Shown: positions 19,398-28,315 of the stretch, piece after piece
How the letters are laid out: the number at the start of each line of letters is the position of its first letter
Numbering within the stretch: position 1 is the stretch's first letter
Source: Glutamicibacter mishrai
Lineage (GTDB): Bacteria; Actinomycetota; Actinomycetes; Actinomycetales; Micrococcaceae
Assembly: GCF_012221945.1 (NCBI RefSeq)
Contig: NZ_CP032549.1
Coordinates: forward strand, 558,001-622,000
Direction: 5' to 3'
Length of the DNA: 64,000 nt
Position numbers and translations under genes: made by a program
Notes under the pieces: generated by a model
The model's database searches: none
Told to the model about the DNA's origin: nothing
Seen by the model: only the letters and a program-made list of their open reading frames with translations

Positions 19398-21676
19398 GAC
19401 TCGTCGCTCCGCGTCTGCTCTGTCGCACCGCCCGCTGGTTCCTCGTTGGCTGGAGATGGCTTGGCAGGCTCTGGTTCCGGGCTGGATGCCTGAGCGGCGT
19501 GGCGACCCTGCATGCGGCTTACTGCACGGCGCTCGGCGCGAGCCTGAAGCTGCAGTTCACGCTGAACACGCTCGGTGTCATTGACGCGCTCCCCCAGCAC
19601 GTTCAAACGCTGGTCATAAGACTTCAACGCCTGGACAACGTCGCCAACCTGCTCTTCAATCTGAGCGTGGGCAGCACGTGCCTTTTCCAAAGTGGACTGG
19701 AGTTCTTCCACCATGAATTCAACACGGGCGGACTCATGGTGGGCACCAATCTCTGCCGCTTCAAGCGGCTGGGAGATGGTTGGCTCAGTGCCGGGCTGGT
19801 GGATATCAGTGTTGGTGTCACCACCTGGCTGAGCGCTACGAGTGCGCATGACCTGTTCAACGAGGTCTCGCTCATCCATGCGACGCGCTTGTTGCACCTG
19901 GCGTCGAGCCTCGCTCAGTTCATCTTCCGATGGAAGAGTGATCGCGCCTGTGGCAACGAGTTCCTCGTAGCCACGGCCACCGCGTTCAGCTGGTTCCAGT
20001 GCGGAGAGTTCTCCACCCAGTTCCTCTTCAATCTGCTCCGAAGCCGACTTCTTGGACAGTGGCTTGTTTGGCAAGAAGATTGCACAGATCAAGGTGACAA
20101 TAGCCAACGGCACAACCAGCAAGAACAGGAAGGCGATGGACTGGCCGTAAGAGCTTTCCACGATGTTGCGTACTGGTTCGCACAAATCATTGATTGCGGG
20201 AACGGTACCGCTAGATAGCGACTTGAGGCTGTCTGCACAGTCCGGGTTATCAACCAAGAGCTGTGGAACACCGGCAGCCTTGTTGATCTCTTCAACTACG
20301 TTGGCCAGGCCGTCTTTCATCTTGTCGGCAACCTGAGTGCCCAAGACTGAACCAAGTACCGAAACACCGATGGTGCCGCCAAGGCTACGGAAGAACGCGA
20401 TAGCGCCGGAACCGGCACCGATCATGCGTGGCGGCAGGGAGTTCTGGGTTACCAGAACCAGATTCTGCATCAGCACACCGGAGCCCAGACCCAGCAAGAA
20501 CATGCCAAGGTCAACGAACCACAGTGGAGTGTCGTAGTCGATACGCGACATCAGGTAGAGGCCAACGCTCAGGACAACGCCGCCACCGACAACGTACTTC
20601 TTCCAGCGTCCGGTGCGGGAGATCAGCTGACCAACGATGATGGCACCAAACATGGAGCCGAGAACCATTGGAAGGGTCTGCAGGCCTGCGTGAGTCGGGG
20701 TGAAGCCGCGAGCAAGCTGCAGGTACTGGCTCAGGAAGACCGAGGTACCGAACATGGTGACGCCCACGGCAATCGAAGCGATCGACGCCAAAGCGAAGGT
20801 GCGCTGCGCGAATAGGCGAATTGGGATAATTGGTTCTTTGACGTGCAGTTCCCAGAACACGGTAGCGATGATCAGCACGCCAGCAGCAGCGGCCATGGTG
20901 ATGCTCTGCGAAGAATCCCAAGCAAATCCACCGGAGTCCGAATCCTTGCCGCCAAGGCTGATCCAGATCAATAGCAGGCTGATACCGGCAATGATCAATG
21001 CGGAACCAAGGAAGTCAATCTTGACGTCCTTGCGCACGTGCTTAATACGCAGGGTTGCCTGAATCAGGATAAGTGCGCCAACGGCGAATGGTACACAGAC
21101 GAAGAAGCACCATTCCCAGCCCCAGCTATCGGCAATGACGCCACCGAGCAGTGGGCCACCGATCTGGCCAACAGCCATGACGGCACCCATGATGCCCATG
21201 TACTTGCCACGCTCGCGAGGCGAGATGATATCGGCGATAACCACCTGCACCAGTGCCATAAGGCCACCGGTACCAATGGACTGGACCAGGCGCCAGCCGA
21301 TGAGCCATGACATGGCTCCTTCGTGGGAGTCGCCACCGATCTGGCTGGAGAAGCCAGCCGCTACGGTGCCGAGGACGAAGATGACCAAGGCGATTTGCAG
21401 CATCGCCTTGCGGTTGAAGATATCGGAGAGCTTGCCCCAGATCGGGGTGGATACGGTCATGGAGAGGAAGGCCGCAACCAGTACCCAGGTGTACTGGGTA
21501 TTCGTGCCGTGCAGGTCGGCAACGATCAATGGCATCGGGGTTGCAATCACTGTCGAAGACACCAGTACGGTGAACATCGCAGCCATCAAACCGGAGATGG
21601 AAAGCATTACCTGAGCCGGCTTCATGGCGGCTGCGGGGTTTGCCTCGGTGTCTAAAGGCGGAGCAGAAGTTGACAT
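19394..21676 (-). CDS. DHA2-family MFS exporter with long coiled-coil C-terminus
   Basis: A proton-driven multidrug exporter of the EmrB/QacA type with 14 expected helices up to about residue 540. The TPIWGKLSDIFNRKAMLQIALVIFVLGTVAAG motif, the RLVQSIGTGGLMALVQVVIADIISPRERGKYMG block (motif C region) and PLLGGVIADSWGWEWCFFVCVPFA are textbook. The protein is 760 residues, some 220 longer than usual. The extra part is polar, with heptad-like stretches (about 640-715, ELQSTLEKARAAHAQIEEQV) and a Pro/Glu-rich end. ATG 21676. It is cotranscribed with the MarR gene that overlaps its stop. The substrate is unknown, and the role of the tail is an open question. Confidence 0.9.
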   Translation of the reverse strand: MSTSAPPLDTEANPAAAMKPAQVMLSISGLMAAMFTVLVSSTVIATPMPLIVADLHGTNTQYTWVLVAAFLSMTVSTPIWGKLSDIFNRKAMLQIALVIFVLGTVAAGFSSQIGGDSHEGAMSWLIGWRLVQSIGTGGLMALVQVVIADIISPRERGKYMGIMGAVMAVGQIGGPLLGGVIADSWGWEWCFFVCVPFAVGALILIQATLRIKHVRKDVKIDFLGSALIIAGISLLLIWISLGGKDSDSGGFAWDSSQSITMAAAAGVLIIATVFWELHVKEPIIPIRLFAQRTFALASIASIAVGVTMFGTSVFLSQYLQLARGFTPTHAGLQTLPMVLGSMFGAIIVGQLISRTGRWKKYVVGGGVVLSVGLYLMSRIDYDTPLWFVDLGMFLLGLGSGVLMQNLVLVTQNSLPPRMIGAGSGAIAFFRSLGGTIGVSVLGSVLGTQVADKMKDGLANVVEEINKAAGVPQLLVDNPDCADSLKSLSSGTVPAINDLCEPVRNIVESSYGQSIAFLFLLVVPLAIVTLICAIFLPNKPLSKKSASEQIEEELGGELSALEPAERGGRGYEELVATGAITLPSEDELSEARRQVQQARRMDERDLVEQVMRTRSAQPGGDTNTDIHQPGTEPTISQPLEAAEIGAHHESARVEFMVEELQSTLEKARAAHAQIEEQVGDVVQALKSYDQRLNVLGERVNDTERVQRELQLQARAERRAVSRMQGRHAAQASSPEPEPAKPSPANEEPAGGATEQTRSDES

Positions 21677-21694
21677 TACTCAACCATCTCGAAA

Positions 21695-21713
21695 ACAGTT
21701 GAAAACTGTCAAC
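21695..21713. promoter_or_regulatory. Candidate MarR operator
   Basis: Two interleaved inverted repeats, ACAGTT-GAA-AACTGT (21695-21709) and GTTGA-N6-TCAAC (21698-21713), lie just before the exporter gene. TTGACA on the minus strand falls inside them and would serve as -35 box. Position and symmetry fit autoregulation by the MarR protein. Confidence 0.55.
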
Positions 21714-22218
21714 TTCTTTTTTGGCGGGCAATTCGGTTGCCAAATTGCATCGCCCAGCTATGCATCGGCGTGATTTGGGGCTTCGATAGCGTCCGCGCCA
21801 TCGCTAACTGAGTAGTAGTAATCGCCGGATTGTTCCCAAGATCACACTGGATCACCCGGTCGCGGAACCCCGCGCACCAAATTGAAGCGGCTGCTTGATG
21901 ATCCCCAAATTCAACAAGCAACCACACCGATCCCCCGACGGAAGACGCCGGCGACTATTCACTGATGCGAACGTGCCCTTTGCGCTCCCATTCGAGGAGG
22001 TTATCTCGCAATTGAACTTCGACTTGCGCCACAAGATCAACTGGCAACGGGCAGTACCCGCCCGTGCTCGGCCCATAGTGCTCCCCGAAGGCTGGTGTAC
22101 ACCTCAAATCACGCGGCACTTCTCGTGAAATGGACAAGCACAAAGAATGTTCATGTCGAAAACGACATAAGAACACAACGCTAACTCGATGGTTTTTCGC
22201 GCGCATTCTAATCCCCAA
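21709..22218 (-). pseudogene. Possible decayed gene with one in-frame stop
   Basis: One minus-strand frame is open from 22218 to 21709 except for a single TAG at 21957-21955. Its second half reads like real protein (VWLLVEFGDHQAAASIWCAGFRDRVIQCDLG), and the part before the stop ends VDLVAQVEVQLRDNLLEWERKGHVRISE. Together they would make about 169 residues. No family is recognised, there is no good start signal, and the 3' end runs into the operator of the exporter gene. It is either a recently broken gene or a chance frame. Otherwise the 720-nt stretch between the exporter and the next gene is empty. Confidence 0.35.
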
Positions 22219-22384
22219 TCAATATCAAGTTATTTCCCCAATGCCATCAACCTACAACCGAGGTCCGACAAAATAGAAATTGCCAAATTTCTTCTGGAGA
22301 ACTTTGACTCTTAATATATGAATCAGCTTTTTCTGTCTTGGCGTAACTTCGCGAAATCCCGCAGTTCACTTGATGTTTTAAAGG

Positions 22385-22396
22385 TAGGATGACCTC
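22385..22396 (+). promoter_or_regulatory. -10 box of the fumarylacetoacetate hydrolase-family gene
   Basis: TAGGAT (22385-22390) lies 6 nt before the ATG, so the transcript probably begins at or next to the start codon. The -35 region is not convincing. Confidence 0.45.
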
Positions 22397-23230
22397 ATGC
22401 CAGCAGCTACGTACAGAATCGCTCGTGTACAGCCCCTCGACGCCGAACCTTCACAAATTGAAGAACAGTTTTTCGTGCGCAATGACGCCGTAGATTTTGA
22501 ATCGCCCGACGGAAAAGCTTGGCGGGTAATCGACTCGCCTTTTACTACGTCGCGGGCAAATCAAAATAGTCCCGCACGTAATGGTTGGAATATCAACGAC
22601 TTTGTCAGCCAAGAGGAATTCACTTTCCTAGCGCCAAGCAACCCACTCAATGTTTTCGGCATGGCGCATAACACCGGCGCTCCGGGACGCGCTTTACCAC
22701 CGCAGGCTTTTCACAAAGCGGCAAGTTCCGTGATTGGCCCAGCTGCACCAATCAAGTTGACGGATAACGGTGCACGCGTAGATCCGGAAGCCGAGCTGAC
22801 CATCGTTATCAGCCAGGCGGCCAAGAACCTGACTTTGGAAAACGCCCGTAAGGCAGTTCTGGGCATGACCATTGGCAACGACGTGACGGACCGAGATGCT
22901 CAAAAATCTGATGACCTGTGGATCAGTGCCAAGAGTCCCGACACTTTCACTCCCGCAGGTCCCTGGATTGTTGTCGGCCTCGACGATAGCGAATTAGAAG
23001 TCGGCATCGTGCACAATGGCGAGGCGCTGGAAACCTCGACGACTCAGAATCTGGGGTGGGGTGTTGATGAGATTTTGGTTTATCTCAGCGGCTTGATGAC
23101 CTTGCATCCTGGAGACCTCATCCTGACTGGTTTCCCCGCCAAGTCACGGCCAATCGCGGCGGGCGACGAGGTCATTTGCAAGATAGAAGGCATCGGGGAG
23201 CTGAAAAACCCCGTCATCCAAGCCGGCTAG
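22397..23230 (+). CDS. Fumarylacetoacetate hydrolase family protein
   Basis: A metal-dependent hydrolase, isomerase or decarboxylase of the FAH superfamily, 277 residues. The C-terminal catalytic domain (about residues 75-275) shows NVFGMAHNTG in place of the usual start motif. DPEAELTIVISQAAKNLT supplies the metal-binding acidic residues; in many relatives this segment reads ExELa. GMTIGNDVTDRDAQK and GDLILTGFPAKSRPIAAGDEVICKIEGIGELKNPV are strongly conserved. The substrate within this broad family cannot be told. It stands alone, converging with a lacI-type gene. Confidence 0.88.
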   Translation: MPAATYRIARVQPLDAEPSQIEEQFFVRNDAVDFESPDGKAWRVIDSPFTTSRANQNSPARNGWNINDFVSQEEFTFLAPSNPLNVFGMAHNTGAPGRALPPQAFHKAASSVIGPAAPIKLTDNGARVDPEAELTIVISQAAKNLTLENARKAVLGMTIGNDVTDRDAQKSDDLWISAKSPDTFTPAGPWIVVGLDDSELEVGIVHNGEALETSTTQNLGWGVDEILVYLSGLMTLHPGDLILTGFPAKSRPIAAGDEVICKIEGIGELKNPVIQAG

Positions 23231-23242
23231 ATGCCTTCCTTG

Positions 23243-23278
23243 AGCCGCGACTCAGTGAGCCATCATTGAGTCGCGCTC
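23243..23278. terminator. Possible terminator between converging genes
   Basis: CGCGACTCA (23246-23254) pairs with TGAGTCGCG (23267-23275), partly inside the 3' end of the lacI-type gene. There is no long T run, so this is weak. Confidence 0.35.
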
Positions 23279-24280
23279 AATAAGCGGCATATCAATCTGG
23301 TGCTCGCCAGGCTTTAGATTTCCATCCAGCAGCAGCTCAACAGCGAGCGAGCCCATTTCTTCGTAAGGAAGACGGATTGAACTCAGCTGGGGTCGAAGAT
23401 ACCTGGCAATGATTTCATCATCGAAAGACAGGACAGATAAATCATTGCCCGGGGTCAGTCCTTGTTCGGCGAGCGCCTGGAAGACACCCATGGCTACACG
23501 GTCATTGGCGCAAATGATGGCGTCCGGGCTGTGCCCTTCAGCAAGTAACTGCGTGGTAGCTTCATAACCATCAGTAGGGTTCCAGTCATCTAGCACCCAG
23601 TGGCCAAGGACTTCGAGTTTCGTTTCGGCCAGGGCGCCGCGCAATGAACTGAACCGACGGGAAATACTGGGGTACGTCCGTGGATCTTTCTCAGCGTTCG
23701 CCAGTTCACCTATGACCGCGACAGTACGTGCTCCGGATTCAACCACACGCTGCACCGCTCTGGCACCTGATTCCCTTTCGTTGGGTAGTACCGCAGTGCA
23801 GGGACTGTCATCAATGCCATTGACCAGCACAGTAGGTAATCCAGTATGTGGAATCTTCAAGTCGCGTTGACGAGAATCCATGAATCCAAGAATGAGACCG
23901 TCGACATCGCGGTCCGTCATCTGGGTAATGGCTTCAGCAATCTGGTCTGGCTTGCCGAAGGTTTCGGCGATGAGCACTGTATGGTCTCGCGCCTCAGCCG
24001 CGCGAAGGATGCCGGTGATCATTTCGGAGGCAAAGCGAGTCACGGTGACTTGATCAGAGATGAAGCCGAGGGTGCGGGTCTTGCCACTTCGCAAAGACTG
24101 GGCGGCAGCGTTGGGGCGGTACCCCAATCCCTTGGCGACTTCACGAACGCGTTCTTTCGCTTCCGCCGATAGCCGGGCGCCTTCTTTGTTATTCAAGATG
24201 AGACTGACTGCCGCTTTGGACATTCCCGAGGCCTTTGCCACGTCAGCTAGTGTTACCCGCTTTGCTTTGTGCGTTTCCAC
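23252..24280 (-). CDS. LacI family regulator of the sucrose operon
   Basis: A LacI/GalR repressor of about 342 residues. The N-terminal helix-turn-helix with hinge is VTLADVAKASGMSKAAVSLILNNKEGARLSAEAKERVREVAKGLGYRPNAAAQSLRSGKT. The periplasmic-binding-protein-like sensor domain follows (LIICANDRVAMGVFQALAEQGL, then LSVLSFDDEIIARYLRPQLSSI). GTG 24280 is chosen because AGAGGGAATC stands directly upstream. It is divergent from the GH32-fructokinase-permease operon, whose promoter carries a perfect 18 bp palindrome, so it most likely represses that operon in the absence of sucrose or fructose. Paralogous to the LacI gene at 30650-31669, but with a different predicted operator. Confidence 0.9.
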   Translation of the reverse strand: METHKAKRVTLADVAKASGMSKAAVSLILNNKEGARLSAEAKERVREVAKGLGYRPNAAAQSLRSGKTRTLGFISDQVTVTRFASEMITGILRAAEARDHTVLIAETFGKPDQIAEAITQMTDRDVDGLILGFMDSRQRDLKIPHTGLPTVLVNGIDDSPCTAVLPNERESGARAVQRVVESGARTVAVIGELANAEKDPRTYPSISRRFSSLRGALAETKLEVLGHWVLDDWNPTDGYEATTQLLAEGHSPDAIICANDRVAMGVFQALAEQGLTPGNDLSVLSFDDEIIARYLRPQLSSIRLPYEEMGSLAVELLLDGNLKPGEHQIDMPLIERDSMMAH

Positions 24281-24328
24281 GATTCCCTCTTGCGACAGTC
24301 TTACATGCAATTATTCGAGCCTAGCCTA

Positions 24329-24379
24329 TTGCGGGGATCGATTCACGCTGTTAGAGTCTTCTGCTAAATGCATTTAGCA
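24329..24379 (+). promoter_or_regulatory. Promoter and LacI operator of the sucrose operon
   Basis: TTGCGG (24329-24334) and TAGAGT (24352-24357) are 17 nt apart. The perfect palindrome TGCTAAATGCATTTAGCA (24362-24379) covers the expected start of transcription. Central CG-less symmetry differs from the operator type found at the levan operon. Confidence 0.75.
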
Positions 24380-24394
24380 CTCTCTTATTGAAGG

Positions 24395-25876
24395 ATGGCA
24401 GCGTTGCCCGAAGCACAGCAGGTCGCGGTGAAGCGACCACAGCTACATTTCACTGCAAAGAAAAACTGGATCAATGATCCCAACGGCTTGTTCTTTGACG
24501 GGAAGCAGTACCACCTCTACTTCCAGTACAACCCCAACGGCGTTGGCCATGGCTACATGTCATGGGGCCATGCAGTCAGCACCGACCTGGTGAACTGGGA
24601 AGAACTGCCTGTCGCGATTCTGCACGGCGATGTCGCTGACATCTTCTCCGGCTCCATCGTGGTGGATCGCGAAAACACCACTGGCTTCGGCGACGGCACT
24701 GTTGCACCGGTCATTGCCATCTACACGGCGGCAGCCAAGGACGACACCAATCAGTCCCAGGCCATCGCCTACTCGCTGGATGGCGGCACCACCTTCACCA
24801 AGTATGAACAGAACCCGGTACTGGACCGAGGCTCCAAGAACTTCCGTGACCCCAAGGTTTTCCGCTACGAATCCGAGCAGGGTTCCTACTGGGTCATGGT
24901 GGCAGTTGAAGCCATTGAACGCCGGGTGCTGATCTACCGCTCGGAGAACCTCAAGGACTGGACCGAGCTATCCAGCTTCGGCCCGCAGGCCGCCATCGCC
25001 GGAATCTGGGAATGCCCGGACTTGTTCCAGCTTCCAGTTTCTGGAACTGACCAGCTCAAGTGGGTCCTCATTGTTTCACTGAACCCAGGCGGCATTGCTG
25101 GCGGTTCAGGTACCCAGTACTTCATTGGTGAATTCGATGGCACCACCTTCACGCCTGATGAAGTCCAGGAAGGTTGGGATAGCCTCGAGTACGAGTCCTT
25201 GAAGCAAGGCAGATGGCTGGATTGGGGCCGGGACTTCTACGCTGGCGTCAGCTTCCATAGCCTGCCAGTTGGGCAGCAAACCATCATCGCCTGGATGAGC
25301 AACTGGGATTATGCACGCGAACTTCCAGAGGACGGATGGCGCGGTTCCATGGGCACCGCTCGTCGCCTCGACCTGGTGAAGAACCTAGACGGCAAGTTCG
25401 AGATCCGCCATCGCATTCTCGGTTTGCCAGCAGCCGCCGTAGCCCAAACCGCCGTCCCTGCTGGCGAGAGCCGTATTGAGCTGGGCTCCCCCGCACTGCT
25501 TGAACTGACTGTCGATGCCGAGGCTACCGACCCAGCAGTTCTTTCCCTGTTCCGCGCTGATGGAACCCTCATCAGTGAACTCACCGTTGAAGCGGGATTG
25601 ATTCAGCACCGCCGCGAAGCAGGCAAGGTGGATCACGAGCTCTACGCGTCCAACCAGCGCATGCCGCTGCCAGCTGGTTCAAGTGGGCTGGACGTCAAAG
25701 TTCTCGTAGACCACGGCTCTATCGAAATCCTTGCAGCCAATGGCCTGCGTTCCCTCACGGACCAGCTCACCGGCGAATCAGCCCCTGCCTACGCCACCTT
25801 GCGGGTAGCTGCGGGCGCAAACGTGTCTGTCAAAGTTCAGGCATTCTCGGATAACGCATTGAAGCTCAACGCATGA
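24395..25876 (+). CDS. Glycoside hydrolase family 32, intracellular beta-fructosidase (sucrase)
   Basis: Hydrolyses terminal beta-fructose, here most likely sucrose brought in by the permease of the same operon. The 493-residue protein has all three GH32 signatures: WINDPNG (Asp nucleophile), FRDPKVF (transition-state Asp) and WECPDLF (acid/base Glu). A five-bladed propeller fills residues about 15-330, and a beta-sandwich domain the rest. No signal peptide, so it acts in the cytosol. ATG 24395 touches its ribosome site (GAAGG directly before), so TTG 24404 or GTG 24428 could be the real start. Its TGA overlaps the fructokinase ATG. Confidence 0.93.
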   Translation: MAALPEAQQVAVKRPQLHFTAKKNWINDPNGLFFDGKQYHLYFQYNPNGVGHGYMSWGHAVSTDLVNWEELPVAILHGDVADIFSGSIVVDRENTTGFGDGTVAPVIAIYTAAAKDDTNQSQAIAYSLDGGTTFTKYEQNPVLDRGSKNFRDPKVFRYESEQGSYWVMVAVEAIERRVLIYRSENLKDWTELSSFGPQAAIAGIWECPDLFQLPVSGTDQLKWVLIVSLNPGGIAGGSGTQYFIGEFDGTTFTPDEVQEGWDSLEYESLKQGRWLDWGRDFYAGVSFHSLPVGQQTIIAWMSNWDYARELPEDGWRGSMGTARRLDLVKNLDGKFEIRHRILGLPAAAVAQTAVPAGESRIELGSPALLELTVDAEATDPAVLSLFRADGTLISELTVEAGLIQHRREAGKVDHELYASNQRMPLPAGSSGLDVKVLVDHGSIEILAANGLRSLTDQLTGESAPAYATLRVAAGANVSVKVQAFSDNALKLNA

Positions 25877-26778
25877 GCCGCATCAGTGTAATGGGTGAAT
25901 CCCTCGTCGACGTTGTTGGAGAAACGGCGCATCCTGGCGGATCGCCGTTGAATGTCGCCGTGGGCCTGGCCCGGTTGGGCCATGACGTCCAGTTCTACAC
26001 GGAATTCGGCCAGGACACCTACGGCACGCAAATCGCAGAACACCTCGATCAGGCAGGCGTGCACGTTGTCGAAGGCTCAGTAACTGAACGCTCTACGTCG
26101 GTGGCACAGGTAGAGATGGATGAGCATTCAAATGCTCACTACACCTTCGACATCCACCAGCAGATTCCTGCGGTTCCAGCCGATGATTCCAGCGAATTGG
26201 TCCATACCGGTTCCATTGCCGCCTGGATTGAACCCTCTGGCCAAGGAATTGTTGATGCATTCCAGAATGCTTCAGAGAGTTCACTGCGCAGCTATGACCC
26301 GAACCTCCGTCCAGACCTGGTCGAGGACAGGAACTCAGCCTTGCAGCGCATTGAGCTGCTCATGACCCTGAGTCACGTTGTGAAGCTCAGCGACGTTGAT
26401 GGTCAATGGCTCTACCCAGGAATGGAGCCGTGGGAAGTGCTGGAGCATGTAGCCAGCCTCGGCCCAGCGTTGGCAGTGATGACCCAAGGCGGAGACGGTT
26501 GCCTGGCGCTATCCTCAGGACGCCGTTTCGACGTCGCTGCTTCCCCCACCAATCTGGTTGACACCATTGGCGCCGGGGACGCATTCATGTCCGGTCTGCT
26601 CTTTGGCGTGCTTGCCAAGCCAGAATTGGCACAAGCGCTGCGTAATGGAGTCACCGCCGAGTCTGAAGATGTTGAAGAAGCACTTCGTCATGCGTTAACC
26701 TCGGCAGCACTGACAGTGGCACAAGCCGGAGCCAATCCTCCTTGGATTGAAGACTTCTCCCTCGCGATTAACAACTAA
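25873..26778 (+). CDS. PfkB-family carbohydrate kinase, probable fructokinase
   Basis: Phosphorylates fructose, probably to fructose-6-phosphate, with ATP. The 301 residues show the PfkB pattern: GESLVDVVG and GGSPLNVAVGLARLGHDVQFYTEFGQDTYG at the start, and DTIGAGDAFMSGLLFG near residue 235 with the catalytic Asp and anion hole. It overlaps the sucrase gene by 4 nt and precedes the sucrose permease, so fructose released by the sucrase is the natural substrate. It could also serve fructose from the levan operon further right. An adenosine or other sugar kinase role is formally possible. Confidence 0.9.
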   Translation: MSRISVMGESLVDVVGETAHPGGSPLNVAVGLARLGHDVQFYTEFGQDTYGTQIAEHLDQAGVHVVEGSVTERSTSVAQVEMDEHSNAHYTFDIHQQIPAVPADDSSELVHTGSIAAWIEPSGQGIVDAFQNASESSLRSYDPNLRPDLVEDRNSALQRIELLMTLSHVVKLSDVDGQWLYPGMEPWEVLEHVASLGPALAVMTQGGDGCLALSSGRRFDVAASPTNLVDTIGAGDAFMSGLLFGVLAKPELAQALRNGVTAESEDVEEALRHALTSAALTVAQAGANPPWIEDFSLAINN

Positions 26779-26817
26779 CAACGCTTCACAGCTTTCACGA
26801 AAGAATCCAGGACAAAG

Positions 26818-28116
26818 ATGGCTGGCTTTACGACTACTCTGAAAAATCCCACTTACCTCCAGAGTTCCTTTTCGATGCTCTTATTCTTCGCATCGTGGGG
26901 CATTTGGTGGTCTTTCTTCCAGATCTGGCTCACCAGCGAATCCGCTGGACTAGCATTGAGCGGTGCCCAGGTGGGTACCGTCTACTCGGTGAACTCGCTG
27001 GCAACTCTGGTGCTGATGTTTGCCTACGGCGCCATCCAGGACCGTCTCGGAATCAGGAAACACCTCGCCATTATCCTGGCTGCAGTCACTGCTCTCATCG
27101 GGCCATTCGCTACGTGGGTATATCAGCCACTGTTACAGTCCCACTTCATGACCGGCGTTATCCTGGGTGCCATCGTGCTGTCCATCGGCTTCCTTGCCGG
27201 AGTAGGCCTCTTCGAGGCCTTGACCGAACGCTTCAGCCGCAGGTTCAACTTTGAATATGGACAGGCCCGCATGTGGGGCTCCTTCGGCTACGCCGTTGTG
27301 GCACTGGCCGCAGGGTTCCTGTTCACGATCAACCCAGCTTTGAACTTCTGGATCGGATCAGCTCTCGGCCTGATTCACCTATTGCTTCTGGTCTTCTCCC
27401 GCACCGCGGAACCACCAGTGATCAAGAAAACCCCAGTTGAGGGAATCCTGTCCCCTGCGTCCACTCCTACGTTCCGCGAAATGCTGGGATTGTTCCGGCT
27501 GCCAAGCTTGTGGCTGATCATTCTCTTCGTGATGCTCTCGTGGACCTTCTACACCGTCTTCGACCAGCAGATGTTCCCTGACTACTACACCGGACTCTTC
27601 CCTACCCCGGAAATTGGCCAGCAGGTCTATGGCATCTTGAACTCGGTACAGGTCTTCCTTGAGGCAGCCATGTTGGGCATCGTGCCAATCATCATGCGCC
27701 GCGTTGGAGTCCGCACCTCGTTGCTCCTGGGCGTCTCCATCATGTTCATCCGCATTCTTGGCTGTGCCCTGGTCGATGATCCGATCTGGGTTTCGGCCAT
27801 CAAGATGCTGCACGCCATCGAGACGCCGCTGTTCATCTTGCCGGTGTTCCGCTACTTCACGCTGCACTTCAACCCCGCGCTATCGGCAACCCTATACATG
27901 GTCGGGTTCCAGGTATCGGCTCAGATCGGCAACGTCATCCTGTCCACTCCCCTGGGCGCATTGCATGACCGCATGGGCTATCAGCAGACCTTCATCACCA
28001 TTTCGGTGGTAGTTCTGGTTGCCGGAATCTACGGATTCTTCGCGCTGAAGAAAGATGACCAGCAAGTTGATGGCGACCCATTCCTGCGCCATTCAAAGCT
28101 TAAGATCGACGCCTAA
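26818..28116 (+). CDS. Oligosaccharide:H+ symporter (CscB-like sucrose permease)
   Basis: A twelve-helix MFS permease of the LacY/CscB family, 432 residues. The start FASWGIWWSFFQIWL and the ARMWGSFGYAVVALAAGFLF block (the helix 5 region of LacY and CscB) identify the group, as do the acidic and arginine residues within helices typical of this family. Third gene of the sucrose operon (sucrase, fructokinase, permease). ATG 26818 has AGGACAAAG upstream. Sucrose is the expected substrate from context; other fructosides are possible. A strong terminator follows. Confidence 0.87.
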   Translation: MAGFTTTLKNPTYLQSSFSMLLFFASWGIWWSFFQIWLTSESAGLALSGAQVGTVYSVNSLATLVLMFAYGAIQDRLGIRKHLAIILAAVTALIGPFATWVYQPLLQSHFMTGVILGAIVLSIGFLAGVGLFEALTERFSRRFNFEYGQARMWGSFGYAVVALAAGFLFTINPALNFWIGSALGLIHLLLLVFSRTAEPPVIKKTPVEGILSPASTPTFREMLGLFRLPSLWLIILFVMLSWTFYTVFDQQMFPDYYTGLFPTPEIGQQVYGILNSVQVFLEAAMLGIVPIIMRRVGVRTSLLLGVSIMFIRILGCALVDDPIWVSAIKMLHAIETPLFILPVFRYFTLHFNPALSATLYMVGFQVSAQIGNVILSTPLGALHDRMGYQQTFITISVVVLVAGIYGFFALKKDDQQVDGDPFLRHSKLKIDA

Positions 28117-28148
28117 ATCTCAGGCAAGGTTAAAGAAACGCTACGTGA

Positions 28149-28186
28149 GGCGGGGATCATCAAATTCGATGATCCCCGCCTTCTTC
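28149..28186 (+). terminator. Terminator of the sucrose operon
   Basis: A perfect 13 bp stem (28149-28161 with 28168-28180), a 6-nt loop and TTCTTC behind it, 32 nt after the permease stop. Confidence 0.85.
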
Positions 28187-28315
28187 GTCAATAACCTTCT
28201 AGTGAGTAGCCCCATCAAAGGATGCCTTGTGGTTCATAGGACTACGCGAGGTATCCTCAAACATCGCATTTGGCTAATTCGAGCTCCTCAGGCGCTGCCT
28301 GTTTTCTGTATCGGA

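Noticed and set aside
21895..22128. Plus-strand open frame of 77 codons
   Set aside because: No ribosome site and no likeness to a protein; the opposite strand frame reads more like a gene remnant.
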